From Synergistaceae bacterium (lineage in GTDB: Bacteria > Synergistota > Synergistia > Synergistales > Aminobacteriaceae), in NCBI GenBank assembly GCA_031272035.1, contig JAISUO010000077.1, forward strand, positions 1 through 52,103: a stretch of 52,103 nucleotides of DNA, read 5' to 3'. The notes under the pieces are model-generated. The model was not told the DNA's origin and made no database searches. It saw only the letters and a list, made by a program, of their open reading frames with translations. Every line of letters starts with the position of its first letter. The first letter of the stretch is position 1. The translations under genes and the position numbers were made by a program. Positions 8,907 through 17,555 of the stretch are shown piece after piece.

Positions 8907-10561
8907 ACGACAACAGACACAGACATCCTGAGGACATGACAGAAGCTTATTTCTGCGGCCTCATGCACTCAGCGGGGTACAGACAGTCGGATTTGAACAA
9001 GCCGCAGATCGCGATCGTGAATTCCTGGACGGACGTGAATCCGGGGCATAAACCTCTCGCGGAGCTGGCCAAAGCCGTGCGGGAGGGGATATGGGCTGCC
9101 GGAGGAACTCCCGCGGAGTTCAACGTTCCGGCTCCCTGTGACGGAATGGCGCAGGGGACGGGTATGCACTACATCCTTCCTCAAAGAGATCTCATAGCCG
9201 GGTCCGTTGAGAGCATGGTCAAAGCCCACAGTTTTGACGGCATGGTGATGCTCGCCTCCTGTGACAAAATTATCCCCGGTATGCTGCTGGCCGCCTGCCG
9301 GCTTGACCTGCCGGTGATATTCCTCTCGGCCGGCGCGATGACGCCTTATGTAGAGGGCGGCAACGTTTATGTGACGCCTGACCTGAAAGAATCCATCGGA
9401 CAGCGCAATAAAGGGATTATAACGGAGGAAATCTTTCAGAAGAGGAAAACGACGATCTGCTTTTCTCAGGGCACGTGTTCCATGATGGGAACTGCCAATA
9501 CAATGGGAACATTTTTGGAAGCGACGGGAATCGCCCCCTGGGGTTCGGCGACGATGCTCTGCAATGACGCCAGAAAGTTCTGCCAGGCACGGGACGCGGG
9601 TGAGCGGATTGTTGCGCTGGTCAATGCCGGAAAAAAGTTCAGTGATTATTTCAATGAACGTTCTCTGGAAAACGGCATTAAATATGTGTCGGCGACGGGA
9701 GGATCCACGAACGCGGTGCTGCACATCATGGCTCTGTACCGGGCGCTTGGTCTTCCGATGACGCTTGCGCGGTTCGATGAAATTCAGGCGTCGGTTCCGG
9801 TTATCTGTAAATTCAAGCCCTCTTCGAAATTCAACATCACGGATTACCACAATGCGGGCGGGGTTCCTGCCGTTCTTTCCACGCTTCAAAACAACTTCTG
9901 CCTCGACACGGAGCTTGTAATGGGTGGATCTCTGCGCGAATTTTTGAATAATGCGACGATCGGAGCGGACAGAAACGTGATTCATGAGGCCGATTCTCCT
10001 CTGCATGAATCGGGCTGTTTTTCCATCCTGCACGGCAATCTGGCCCCGAATGGCGCGGTGGTGAAACGCAGCGGGGTAGAGCCTCAGATGATGTATCACA
10101 AAGGGCCGGCGGTGGTTTTCAACTCCGAGGAAGAAGTGCGTGAACATTTATTAAAAAAGAAGGTGGAACCCGGTTCTGTGCTGGTGGTGCGATATGAGGG
10201 CCCGAAAGGCGGTCCGGGAATGAGAGAACTGTCCATCCCCGCGGCCATGCTGGTGGGGATGGGGCTGCATACATCCGTTGCGATGGTCACCGATGGACGT
10301 TTTTCGGGCGCTACGAGAGGTCCCTGCGTCGGGCACGTGAGTCCCGAAGCCTGGGTGGGAGGCCCCATATCGCTTGTGGAAGACGGAGATATTGTGGAAA
10401 TCGACCTGAATCGCAACACCCTGTCGCTTCTGGCGCCGGAGGAGGTGCTGGAACAGCGCCGAAAAGCGGGAATCATTCCGCCGGAGCGCAAAGTGAACGG
10501 AATTTTGAAAACCTACCGGGAAGGGGTTCAGGGAGCGGAAGACGGCGCTCTGTGGCTGTAA
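8903..10561 (+). CDS. IlvD/Edd family Fe-S dehydratase (dihydroxyacid or sugar-acid dehydratase)
   Basis: 552 residues, the usual size. The family removes water from a 2,3-dihydroxy acid to give a 2-keto-3-deoxy acid using an Fe-S cluster and Mg2+. Visible motifs: CDGMAQG at 79, CDKIIPGM with Cys120, and [12 protein letters not shown] with Cys192 for the cluster; PGH at 47-49 as in E. coli Ilv[11 protein letters not shown] near the C-terminus. It is coupled to the reductase by an ATGA overlap. No other branched-chain biosynthesis gene is nearby, while an HpcH/HpaI aldolase lies in the converging operon, so a catabolic sugar-acid dehydratase seems likelier than biosynthetic IlvD. Substrate is inference. 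Confidence 0.82.
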   Translation: MNDNRHRHPEDMTEAYFCGLMHSAGYRQSDLNKPQIAIVNSWTDVNPGHKPLAELAKAVREGIWAAGGTPAEFNVPAPCDGMAQGTGMHYILPQRDLIAGSVESMVKAHSFDGMVMLASCDKIIPGMLLAACRLDLPVIFLSAGAMTPYVEGGNVYVTPDLKESIGQRNKGIITEEIFQKRKTTICFSQGTCSMMGTANTMGTFLEATGIAPWGSATMLCNDARKFCQARDAGERIVALVNAGKKFSDYFNERSLENGIKYVSATGGSTNAVLHIMALYRALGLPMTLARFDEIQASVPVICKFKPSSKFNITDYHNAGGVPAVLSTLQNNFCLDTELVMGGSLREFLNNATIGADRNVIHEADSPLHESGCFSILHGNLAPNGAVVKRSGVEPQMMYHKGPAVVFNSEEEVREHLLKKKVEPGSVLVVRYEGPKGGPGMRELSIPAAMLVGMGLHTSVAMVTDGRFSGATRGPCVGHVSPEAWVGGPISLVEDGDIVEIDLNRNTLSLLAPEEVLEQRRKAGIIPPERKVNGILKTYREGVQGAEDGALWL

Positions 10562-10573
10562 GAGCTGATAAAT

Positions 10574-10616
10574 AAAAGTTGAGCGTCAGGATTCTGTCTT
10601 TTGACGCTCAACTTTT
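10574..10616. terminator. strong, probably bidirectional intrinsic terminator
   Basis: A perfect 15-bp stem (AAAAGTTGAGCGTCA at 10574-10588 with TGACGCTCAACTTTT at 10602-10616) encloses a 13-nt loop. TTTTTT (10613-10618) follows on the plus strand, and CTTTTATTT follows on the minus strand. It lies 13 bp after the dehydratase stop and beyond the NHL gene stop, so it can end both converging units. Confidence 0.85.
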
Positions 10617-10633
10617 TTGCGGGTTGTCACTGC

Positions 10634-10786
10634 TATATCAATTTGAAGTAAAAGGCCTGATGAAGAAACTAAGCGACTCACGCGGCTCATACTTCACCGG
10701 TTCGCTGCTTATAAAGTTAGAATAGCTAAAAGCGATGATATTATTAGCTTCTCCATTAACACTCGATTGAAAGCAAATTGGTATTA
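10634..10786. mobile_element. possible MITE-like element with short terminal inverted repeats
   Basis: The left end reads ATATCAATTTG and the right end reads CAAATTGGTAT, an imperfect inverted pair enclosing about 150 bp with no coding capacity. The left end belongs to the 43-bp dispersed repeat (10635-10677). The right end overlaps the stop codon of the NHL-protein gene (10784-10786). No target-site duplication was confirmed. Confidence 0.4.
10635..10677 (-). repeat. dispersed intergenic repeat, copy 1 (43 bp)
   Basis: On the minus strand this matches 41879-41921 at 41 of 43 positions; the core is CAGGCCTTTTACTTCAAATT. A shorter copy is at 29409-29428. All copies lie between genes. Confidence 0.85.
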
Positions 10787-11803
10787 CTGCCGTACAAACT
10801 TGAATAAATTACCCGTGGGGCGACTGCCGCTGATTGATGAGATGTACAGATTACCGTGAGAATCCCCGCACAGGCCGTGACACCGTAAAATAATGGTTCC
10901 CGGGAATCCGAACTGTCCAACCAGCTCAAGCGAATCGATATCAATGATGGAAAGGTCGCCGCCAAGTCCGCCGAAGTATACGTTTTTGTCGTCTGACCAA
11001 CAGGATGCAAGTCGCCTGAAACCTCCCTGGAGTACACAAATAATGTCACCTGCGGTATTGTAAGCATAAGCACGGGAATTTTCACGGTCACAGACCCAGA
11101 TGCGATTGTATTTATCTGCCCAGACCCAGTGAACCAGCCTAAATTTTCCTGTTTCCGTACCTGGCCCTCCCCATGATTTCACCAGTGTGCCATCCGGCGT
11201 AAATTTGTGAACGGCGGCGTTCCCGTAACCGTCTGCCGCGAACATCTCCCCGTTGGGAGCTATGATCATGTGACAGGGTCTGTTGAAGGGCGGTGCAATA
11301 TGTGTGATAGTATCCATTTGCAGAAAGAATTCGGTCATATTGTCGTAAGGAGTGTCAGGTGGGATTATTCCCTTTATTTTCGCGTTGAAGAAGGCATCGA
11401 CATCGTAACCGGAATCGCTTGGATGAAAGGGGTTCCCGTAATTACGGACCAGATTTCCATCCATGTCCAGTTCACGTACCGCGTGCAGTACAGCGCTCGA
11501 ATCGGCGCATAATAAGGTTTTACGGGATGTTACAAAAACGCTGTGGGGACGGACGAAAAGCCCTTTTCCGATCGTGCGCAGAAATTTGCCATCCGGAGCG
11601 AAAATACATATAGGATAATCTCTGTGGGAAGTTGTCACATAGAGATTGTCCTCCTCGTCGCAGGCGATTCCCGGTACGTCGCTTCCCTTGACCTCGGCAG
11701 GCCACTGGGCCCATGCATGTTCCACCTTATATTCAAAATTTCCGTCTTTGAGAAATATGTTGCAGTGCAAATCCCGGTCAGCCCGCGCGGATATCTGAAG
11801 CAT
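10784..11803 (-). CDS. NHL-repeat / SMP-30-like beta-propeller protein
   Basis: 339 residues without a signal peptide, built from propeller strands of the form PDGxxxxxxG..G.F..P..V, for example APNGEMFAADGYGNAAVHKF and the RIWVCDRENSR strand. The family includes NHL propellers, peptidyl-hydroxyglycine lyases and lactonase-like enzymes. I cannot assign a reaction. It is the last gene of the long minus-strand operon, with a GGGAGGGG ribosome site before ATG at 11803. Position beside two metallo-beta-lactamase-fold hydrolases and an aldolase suggests a lactonase or binding role in the same pathway, which is inference only. Confidence 0.7.
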   Translation of the reverse strand: MLQISARADRDLHCNIFLKDGNFEYKVEHAWAQWPAEVKGSDVPGIACDEEDNLYVTTSHRDYPICIFAPDGKFLRTIGKGLFVRPHSVFVTSRKTLLCADSSAVLHAVRELDMDGNLVRNYGNPFHPSDSGYDVDAFFNAKIKGIIPPDTPYDNMTEFFLQMDTITHIAPPFNRPCHMIIAPNGEMFAADGYGNAAVHKFTPDGTLVKSWGGPGTETGKFRLVHWVWADKYNRIWVCDRENSRAYAYNTAGDIICVLQGGFRRLASCWSDDKNVYFGGLGGDLSIIDIDSLELVGQFGFPGTIILRCHGLCGDSHGNLYISSISGSRPTGNLFKFVRQ

Positions 11804-11886
11804 TCTTACCCCTCCCTGTTTTCATAATGAAAATACCTGTCCGAAAATACGAATCAGGTTATCGAAAAGGTATTCTTCTTTATAAT

Positions 11887-12627
11887 TTATTTTCCGTAAA
11901 TAGCGCGATCAAAGATACGCATATCGTGACCTGGCAATATTTTTACATTTTGAGCCCTCAGTTTTTTGTAACTGTCGTACCAGTCGTTCAGGTCTGTATG
12001 AATGGTATTGGGGACAGCCTGTTCGTAGTTTTGATAAAGAGGGGCGAAATCTCCCACCAGGGCGTATCGGCCTTCTGTCGTTTCTGCCAGAACCGTTTGA
12101 CTGCCCGGGCTGTGTCCGGGTGTCAGAATGACGCTCACATCTTCGAAAAGTTCCTGTTCTCCTTCGAGTCGATGGAAACGCAGTATGTGAGGAATCCACT
12201 CGGGGAGGCCGGTTTCTTTTAACAGGGAGTAATATCTGTATTCATGTGGAAAAGGGCATAAGGCATGACGAATCTCCCGTTCCTGCACATAAATTTCTGC
12301 TTCCGGAAACAGATCCAGGTTGCAACAGTGGTCATAATGTAAATGAGTGAGAATGATTTTTTTTATCGCTGAAGGTTCGATGCCCAGCTTTTCCAGAGCA
12401 TCTTTCAGAGGAGGAGCATCCTCCATGATTCGGAAGGGCTTTTTGTCTTTTAGAATCGTATCCTGAGAGGGCAGACCGCTGTCGACCAAAATCGTTTCTC
12501 TGTTATTTTGCAAAACAAAACAACTGTAACAGATTTTATTCTTTACGCCCTCAGGATATAAATACATATTCGAAGACAGGTCAACCAGACAGGAGCCAAG
12601 AAAAACGGGCAATATTCTATAACTCAT
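11887..12627 (-). CDS. MBL-fold metallo-hydrolase, AHL-lactonase-like (second copy in operon)
   Basis: 246 residues with a complete dinuclear metal site: THLHYDH, the GHSPGSQ histidine, the Asp of VGDF and the LPGHD histidine. The family hydrolyses lactones, thioesters or similar substrates. It is cytosolic (no signal peptide) and lies 12 bp after the aldolase stop. It is a paralog of the gene at 14903-15679, sharing GHxPGSQ, TTEG and KILPGHD. Having two such enzymes in one operon suggests two successive or stereochemically distinct hydrolyses. The lactonase reading is by family resemblance, not proven. Confidence 0.78.
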   Translation of the reverse strand: MSYRILPVFLGSCLVDLSSNMYLYPEGVKNKICYSCFVLQNNRETILVDSGLPSQDTILKDKKPFRIMEDAPPLKDALEKLGIEPSAIKKIILTHLHYDHCCNLDLFPEAEIYVQEREIRHALCPFPHEYRYYSLLKETGLPEWIPHILRFHRLEGEQELFEDVSVILTPGHSPGSQTVLAETTEGRYALVGDFAPLYQNYEQAVPNTIHTDLNDWYDSYKKLRAQNVKILPGHDMRIFDRAIYGK

Positions 12628-12639
12628 GGGAAAGAACCT

Positions 12640-13416
12640 CTACTGAGATTTTATATTGTCGACGTAAGCTTTAAAAGCGTTGGCGATAATGGTCTCATCC
12701 GGACCGCATGTGAAAACTTTTTCTCCCAGTTTCATTCTTTCTTTGATCGCATCGACGCCGGGCACCAGTACAACCGGAGTTTTTCCGTGTTCCAGGGCTT
12801 TGCGGATCAAAAGCGTTTCGAACTCCAGTACTTCCGGAGATGCTGTTTGGCCCGGTTTTCCAACGCTTTGGGATATATCGCCTTTGCCGGAAGAAATCAT
12901 GTCAACCCCTTCCATGGAGATAATTTCGTCGAGATAAGGTGTGGCTGCGATACTCTCGATTTGAACTGTTAATGTGACAATTTCGTTCGCCACTTTCACG
13001 TACTCCGCGAAACTGTCAACTCCGGCGGCACGCAGGAAGCGCCCCGTGGGGAGGGGCAGATTATACATTCCACGCGCTCCCACAGGGGAATATTTTGTCA
13101 ATTCTACAGCATTTCGAGCGCGTTCCACGGTATTGACATCCGGGACAACGATCCCCGTTGCTCCGGCATCGAGCATTTTTGTAATGTCGGTCAGGTCCGA
13201 GACCCGCACCTGGCAGGGTATATCCAGTAAAACAGCCACTCGAATCAGTTCTTTGATTTGACTGTAATCATATAAGATGTGCTCATTGTCTATACGAATA
13301 AAGTCAAATCCTCCCGCTTTTGCCGCTTCGATAATAAAAGGGTCGGCATTTTGCAGATAAAGACCCAATACAGGTCCATTTTTTTTGAGAAGATCTTTAA
13401 AAAGCGTTGTCATCAT
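12640..13416 (-). CDS. HpcH/HpaI family aldolase (2-keto-3-deoxy acid type)
   Basis: 258 residues. The family uses a divalent metal to cleave 2-keto-3-deoxy or 4-hydroxy-2-keto acids to pyruvate and an aldehyde. Seen: IDNEH with the catalytic His, VRV with the substrate Arg, GIVVPDV, GARGM, VQIES (metal Glu) and GKGDISQSVG (metal Asp), all in family order and comparable to GarL. Two adjacent ATGs (13416 and 13413) follow AAGGAG; the second has the better spacing. With the dehydratase and reductase in the converging unit it would complete a GarL/GarR-like route. Its true substrate is not visible. Confidence 0.82.
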   Translation of the reverse strand: MMTTLFKDLLKKNGPVLGLYLQNADPFIIEAAKAGGFDFIRIDNEHILYDYSQIKELIRVAVLLDIPCQVRVSDLTDITKMLDAGATGIVVPDVNTVERARNAVELTKYSPVGARGMYNLPLPTGRFLRAAGVDSFAEYVKVANEIVTLTVQIESIAATPYLDEIISMEGVDMISSGKGDISQSVGKPGQTASPEVLEFETLLIRKALEHGKTPVVLVPGVDAIKERMKLGEKVFTCGPDETIIANAFKAYVDNIKSQ

Positions 13417-13452
13417 TTAACTCCTTCTTTTGCCTTTCTGCAAAATCTGGCG

Positions 13453-13509
13453 GCGGGTCTCAGCCAAAGACACGAGGGTTCGGAATTGTGCCGTTCAGCT
13501 GAGACTCGC
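13453..13509 (-). promoter_or_regulatory. hairpin after the LivK-like gene
   Basis: GCGGGTCTCAG (13453-13463) pairs with CTGAGACTCGC (13499-13509), 11 bp with one G-U pair. It lies in the 163-bp gap between the binding-protein stop and the aldolase start, with no U-run. Such structures often protect the 3' end of an abundant binding-protein message. Confidence 0.5.
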
Positions 13510-13579
13510 AGGTATTTTCAATCAATCACCATATACACGAACCAGGGATACACATCACGTATTTTTTAGAAATTCAACG

Positions 13580-14827
13580 CTATTTTGTTTTCCTGAGGAC
13601 GGCGGGATCGATATATTCTCCGCTGGCCATAAATTCAGGATAAATTGTGATCAATTTCCCGTTCTGCCACTGCCCGATCACCGCCGTTGACCTGTCGTTT
13701 GCTCCCGTCGCGTTCAGCGTTATTTTGTCGCCCGCCAGGAGGGTATCGAAAGTTCCCGCGGCGATCGCGTCGCGCAAAGCTTTTTTATCGCGTGAACCCG
13801 TCTGTTCCAATGCCTGGGCGATTACCATGACAGCCGAATAAGCGCCACCGGCACATTGTTCCATAAAATATCCATACGTTTTCTCGAATTCATCGGTTAT
13901 AGCTTTTTTCGCTGGATTGTCCACAAGATTTTTGTTGGTGGCAAACCAGTTTGCGCTGACGAGAACTCCATTCATACTTTCGCCCAATGCGCTGTAGAAA
14001 GAAGGAAGTGAATTGCCCGTAATAGTCACCGGGTTGTAGTTTAAATTTTGCATGGCGGTAAAGAGAAGCTTGCATACCTGGTAAATGGTGTAAATAAAAC
14101 AAACGTCCGCTCCGCTGGCTTTGATGGAAGTCACCAGCGCCGTGGCATCAGTTAACGTATTGGGATGAGAGTCATCGAAAACGAGGTTCATTCCCATGCG
14201 CTTAATCGTGGCGCGAGCTCCGTTTGCGCTGTTCATCCCCTTGGCGCTGTTTTCGAAAATCAGGGCGGCGTTGTTCACCTTTATCCCGATTTTATTCTTC
14301 AGCCAGTCGATAAATTCGACCGAAACCTGGCCAACCGAGGATGCGCGGCAATGGATGGAAAAGACGTACTCGTAGCCCTGGCTGCTCAAATTATCTGCGT
14401 TGTTGTGCGTGACCAGAGGAACTTCATGACTTTCCCATACGGGCAGAGTGGGAAGAACCAGTCCACTGGTGCCGCCGCCCACGCCGGCGATAATGTCGCC
14501 TCTGGAAAGGACACGCTCCACAACACTTTTGGTGTTCTCTGTATTGCTGGTATAATCTTCGATAATCAGCTCGATTTTGGCTCCGCCCAGAGCCTTGATG
14601 CCGCCCGCTTCATTGATGCGTTTGACCGCCAGTTCAATGCCCGCCCGTTCCAGTGTCCCATTTTCTGTGGAATCACCGGAAAGGGAGGTGATCAGAGCCA
14701 GCCTGACAGGTTCCGGTTCAGCGGCCCATGCGAGGCCATCTCCCGGGCGGAGTGAAATTCCATTTCCAATCAGACACAAAATTCCCATGACCACGATAAC
14801 TGTTAAAAGACGCGTACTTTTTCGCAT
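13580..14827 (-). CDS. branched-chain amino acid-type ABC transporter substrate-binding protein
   Basis: 415 residues of the LivK/periplasmic-binding type I fold. The signal peptide (MRKSTRLL, hydrophobic core, ...AWA) is followed by VRLALITSLSGD, ERAGIELAVKRINEAGGI and IIEDYTSN, the classic start of this family. ATG at 14827 follows GAGGAGG. It is separated from livHMGF by the TRAP genes and one hydrolase yet lies in the same operon, so it is the likely partner of that permease. The ligand need not be an amino acid, since the family also binds amides, aromatic acids and short organic acids. Confidence 0.88.
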   Translation of the reverse strand: MRKSTRLLTVIVVMGILCLIGNGISLRPGDGLAWAAEPEPVRLALITSLSGDSTENGTLERAGIELAVKRINEAGGIKALGGAKIELIIEDYTSNTENTKSVVERVLSRGDIIAGVGGGTSGLVLPTLPVWESHEVPLVTHNNADNLSSQGYEYVFSIHCRASSVGQVSVEFIDWLKNKIGIKVNNAALIFENSAKGMNSANGARATIKRMGMNLVFDDSHPNTLTDATALVTSIKASGADVCFIYTIYQVCKLLFTAMQNLNYNPVTITGNSLPSFYSALGESMNGVLVSANWFATNKNLVDNPAKKAITDEFEKTYGYFMEQCAGGAYSAVMVIAQALEQTGSRDKKALRDAIAAGTFDTLLAGDKITLNATGANDRSTAVIGQWQNGKLITIYPEFMASGEYIDPAVLRKTK

Positions 14828-14902
14828 TTTTGCAGCCTCCTCTATAGATAATTTTATTTTATGAACTTCTGACCTGGTTTTAATAACTTTCGCTGCTCCT
14901 TT

Positions 14903-15679
14903 TTACGCCTGTATTTTTTGGGGAGGATAAACTTTATGTTCGAAAACTCTTTGATCGTGTCCAGGTAAAATTTTGCAGTTCAATTTTTCGATAATCTCGA
15001 AATCGCGGTAGCAGTCATCTACATTGACGTGAATACTGACGGGGATGTGCTTCCACACGCCTTTGCCTTCCCAGTTTTCAAAGTCGGAAATGACATCCCC
15101 CGCGATCAGATAAGGACCCTCTGTCGTATTAACAAGAACTCCCTGAGAGCCTGGCGTATGGCCCTTGAATTTAATCAACCGGATGCCTTCGAGCAAATCG
15201 ACGTCTCCGTCCACGATCTCGAACTGTCCCATGACCTCAATCCATGGCGGAGTCATTCCCACATGCGCGGTCTCATAATAATAGTACTGAAAGGGATGAG
15301 GGTTGATAGCGTAGGCTATCTCTTCTTTTTGCACGTAAATTTTCTTTCCCGGAAACAATCGATTGTTGAAACAATGGTCGTGGTGCAAATGCGTATTTAT
15401 AAGAAAATCGATTTTCTGTGGGTCCACACCGGCAGTCCGGATAGTGTTGAGAATTTCCATTTCCGGCGGGAGATGGAGTTTGAAATGATGTTTTTCGATG
15501 CTCCATTGCTCTCCGCCGCAGCCTGTATCCACTAAAATCGTGCGCCCGTTGCCCACAACCAGAAACGCGATGATGGGACTGACTTTCAGGGTTCCCATAT
15601 TTTGAAGGTAGGTGGCGCCTGATTTATCCCGGGGTTCCTGTTCGCCTGTTTTGAGAGGAATGATTTCGTACGTCTTCAT
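14903..15679 (-). CDS. MBL-fold metallo-hydrolase, AHL-lactonase-like (first copy in operon)
   Basis: 258 residues. Metal ligands are complete: NTHLHHDH, GHTPGSQ, AGDV and LPGHD. The N-terminus carries ILVDTGCGG, typical of this lactonase/hydrolase branch. Ribosome site AAGGAG lies 11 nt before ATG. It is placed between the TRAP membrane gene and the LivK-like gene. The paralog at 11887-12627 is clearly related but lacks the long loop around WEGKGVWKH, so the two probably differ in substrate. Confidence 0.78.
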   Translation of the reverse strand: MKTYEIIPLKTGEQEPRDKSGATYLQNMGTLKVSPIIAFLVVGNGRTILVDTGCGGEQWSIEKHHFKLHLPPEMEILNTIRTAGVDPQKIDFLINTHLHHDHCFNNRLFPGKKIYVQKEEIAYAINPHPFQYYYYETAHVGMTPPWIEVMGQFEIVDGDVDLLEGIRLIKFKGHTPGSQGVLVNTTEGPYLIAGDVISDFENWEGKGVWKHIPVSIHVNVDDCYRDFEIIEKLNCKILPGHDQRVFEHKVYPPQKIQA

Positions 15680-15700
15680 TATTTCACACGCTCCTTATTT

Positions 15701-16999
15701 TTACAGCCAGAGAAGAGGAATATAAGTTACCATGAGGCAGGTTGCCATTCCAATCATTACAAACGGCCAAACCCGTTTTACCAGCGTAATCACAGGCACT
15801 TTCGTGAATCCGGTGGTGACAAATAACGCTCCTCCAAAAGGCGGTGTAAGAGTGCCGATGATGCAGTTGAGAATCGTGACTACCCCGAAATGGATGGGGT
15901 TGATGCCAAAGGATTTGGCAACGGGGAAAAGGAGCGGTGTAATGATGGTAATGGTAACGCTGCCTTCCACAAACATGCCGGCGATAAAGTAAACGATATT
16001 GATGAGCAAAAGGAAGGAAACGGGTGTGGAAACCGTATTGCTTACGCCTGCAGCTACTGCTCTGGCTACGTTGTTGACGGTTAAAAGCCAGCTGAACACG
16101 TTCGCCGCGTCCACGATGATGATGACGCAGGCACTGCCGACGACGGAATCAGTCAGAGCCCGACAGGTGGTTTTGGGATTCAGCTCTCTGTACACGAACG
16201 TTCCCACGAGCCAGGAGTAAATCGTCGCTACAATGGCGCACTCGGTCGGTGTGAATATTCCCATGTAGATGCCGCCCAGGATAATGACAGGAGACAACAG
16301 TGCCCAGAATGCCTCCAGACAGTCTGCTCCCAGTTTTTTCAGAGCGACCTTTTGAGAAGTCGAATCCGGCTTTAAAACGACGGGGACATAAAAATTCTGC
16401 ACGCTCTTCTTTCGAATGAGCCAGAGCGCCATACCGATATAAGCGAGCATGGTCAATATTCCTGCCGGAGCGATGTACAGAAGCATATCGCCCACTGAGG
16501 AACCGGTGGCGACGCCGTACAGGACGCAGAGAATACTGGGTGGAATTAAAACGCCCAGCGTTCCTCCCACTGCCTGTAAAACCGCTGCGTAGCCTGCTTC
16601 ATATCCTTCCTGCAGCATTTCAGGATACATGATTTTGCCTATCGCCACCGTTGTTGCGTAGGAAGAACCGGAAATCGCGCCGAAAAAGGCACAGGAAACC
16701 ATTGTGATGACGGCCATACTGCCTCTTACCCAACTCAGGAGACTTCTGGCAAAATTGACAATTCTCCTGGAAATGCCTCCCTGCAGCATCAATTCACCGG
16801 CCATAAAGAAAAAAGGAATGGCCAACAGGGGAAAATTGTCGTTTGCGGTATAGAGTCTTTGTACGACCGTGTGCATCTTTCCGCCAGTGTTCAAAATCGT
16901 TGCAAAGGAGGCTAAAAGAATAGACAGGTAAACGGGCGCGCCAATAGCCATGAAAACAATGAGCGCCACGATCAGTAAAATCGCTCCGGTTCCTATCAC
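15701..16999 (-). CDS. dctM: TRAP transporter large permease subunit DctM
   Basis: 432 residues, about 12 hydrophobic segments, the family size for the TRAP sodium-coupled translocation subunit. Typical features are PFFFMAGELM, GSSYATTVAIGKIMYPEM and a TPPFGG motif near the C-terminus. It starts with GTG (16997-16999) immediately after the DctQ TGA, so translation is coupled. It works with the adjacent DctQ and DctP to import an organic acid across the inner membrane. Confidence 0.92.
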   Translation of the reverse strand: MIGTGAILLIVALIVFMAIGAPVYLSILLASFATILNTGGKMHTVVQRLYTANDNFPLLAIPFFFMAGELMLQGGISRRIVNFARSLLSWVRGSMAVITMVSCAFFGAISGSSYATTVAIGKIMYPEMLQEGYEAGYAAVLQAVGGTLGVLIPPSILCVLYGVATGSSVGDMLLYIAPAGILTMLAYIGMALWLIRKKSVQNFYVPVVLKPDSTSQKVALKKLGADCLEAFWALLSPVIILGGIYMGIFTPTECAIVATIYSWLVGTFVYRELNPKTTCRALTDSVVGSACVIIIVDAANVFSWLLTVNNVARAVAAGVSNTVSTPVSFLLLINIVYFIAGMFVEGSVTITIITPLLFPVAKSFGINPIHFGVVTILNCIIGTLTPPFGGALFVTTGFTKVPVITLVKRVWPFVMIGMATCLMVTYIPLLWL

Positions 17000-17461
17000 T
17001 CAGTTCGCCTCCTTTCCATACAGTCTGAAAATGGCGTGAAGCACGTATACGACACCGACCAGGCTGCCCACCGGTACGGCCGCGATGACAACGGCGTAAG
17101 GAAGGCGCAAAGCCGGAGTGTATTGCCTGAAATTACGCGCCATAAACGGAAATCCATAAACGATTAAAAAAAGGAAAACCGTCAGGGCGAGCAAAAGCAG
17201 GAACGTTTGATAATAAGGAATATACCTGGAAGGAATGCGTTTGGAGAACAGGTCGAACGAGGCATGACTTCCGCGGTCGAACCCTATCGGCATCCCCAAA
17301 AAGGTACTCCACACGAACAAATAACGGATTAACTCCTCCGACCATGAAAGCGGCATTCTCAGAATGTAGCGAAAGAAAATTTGAAAAAATCCCAGGACGA
17401 GCATCGCTGCCGCCATAAAAAACATAAAGAATTTTATAGTTCGGTCAAAGATTCTAAACAT
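17000..17461 (-). CDS. dctQ: TRAP transporter small permease subunit DctQ
   Basis: 153 residues with four hydrophobic segments and the LSWSEELIRYLFVW motif characteristic of DctQ. It is the small membrane subunit joining DctP-bound ligand to DctM. It lies between dctP and dctM with no spacing to dctM. The ribosome site before ATG is weak (GAGATGA), compatible with coupling from upstream. Confidence 0.9.
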   Translation of the reverse strand: MFRIFDRTIKFFMFFMAAAMLVLGFFQIFFRYILRMPLSWSEELIRYLFVWSTFLGMPIGFDRGSHASFDLFSKRIPSRYIPYYQTFLLLLALTVFLFLIVYGFPFMARNFRQYTPALRLPYAVVIAAVPVGSLVGVVYVLHAIFRLYGKEAN

Positions 17462-17515
17462 GCTTCATCTCTTTTCTTCATTGAGCCGGAGGGGAAACGA
17501 ATAAAACAACTCTTC

Positions 17516-17555
17516 TTACCTGAATTTTCACCTGAATTTTCTTACCTGAACTTGA
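17516..17555 (-). repeat. short tandem repeat spanning the dctP stop codon
   Basis: On the coding strand the last dctP codons and stop, TTCAGGTAAGAAAA, are followed by TTCAGGTGAAAA and TTCAGGTAAGAA: three units of 12-14 bp. The stop TAA (17542-17544) is inside the first unit. Confidence 0.8.

Noticed and set aside
8903-10561. Apparent loss of the first cluster cysteine in the IlvD-like protein (Pro-Gly-His instead of Pro-Cys-Asn)
   Set aside because: E. coli IlvD also has Pro-Gly-His there; Cys120 and Cys192 are present, so this is normal for that branch.
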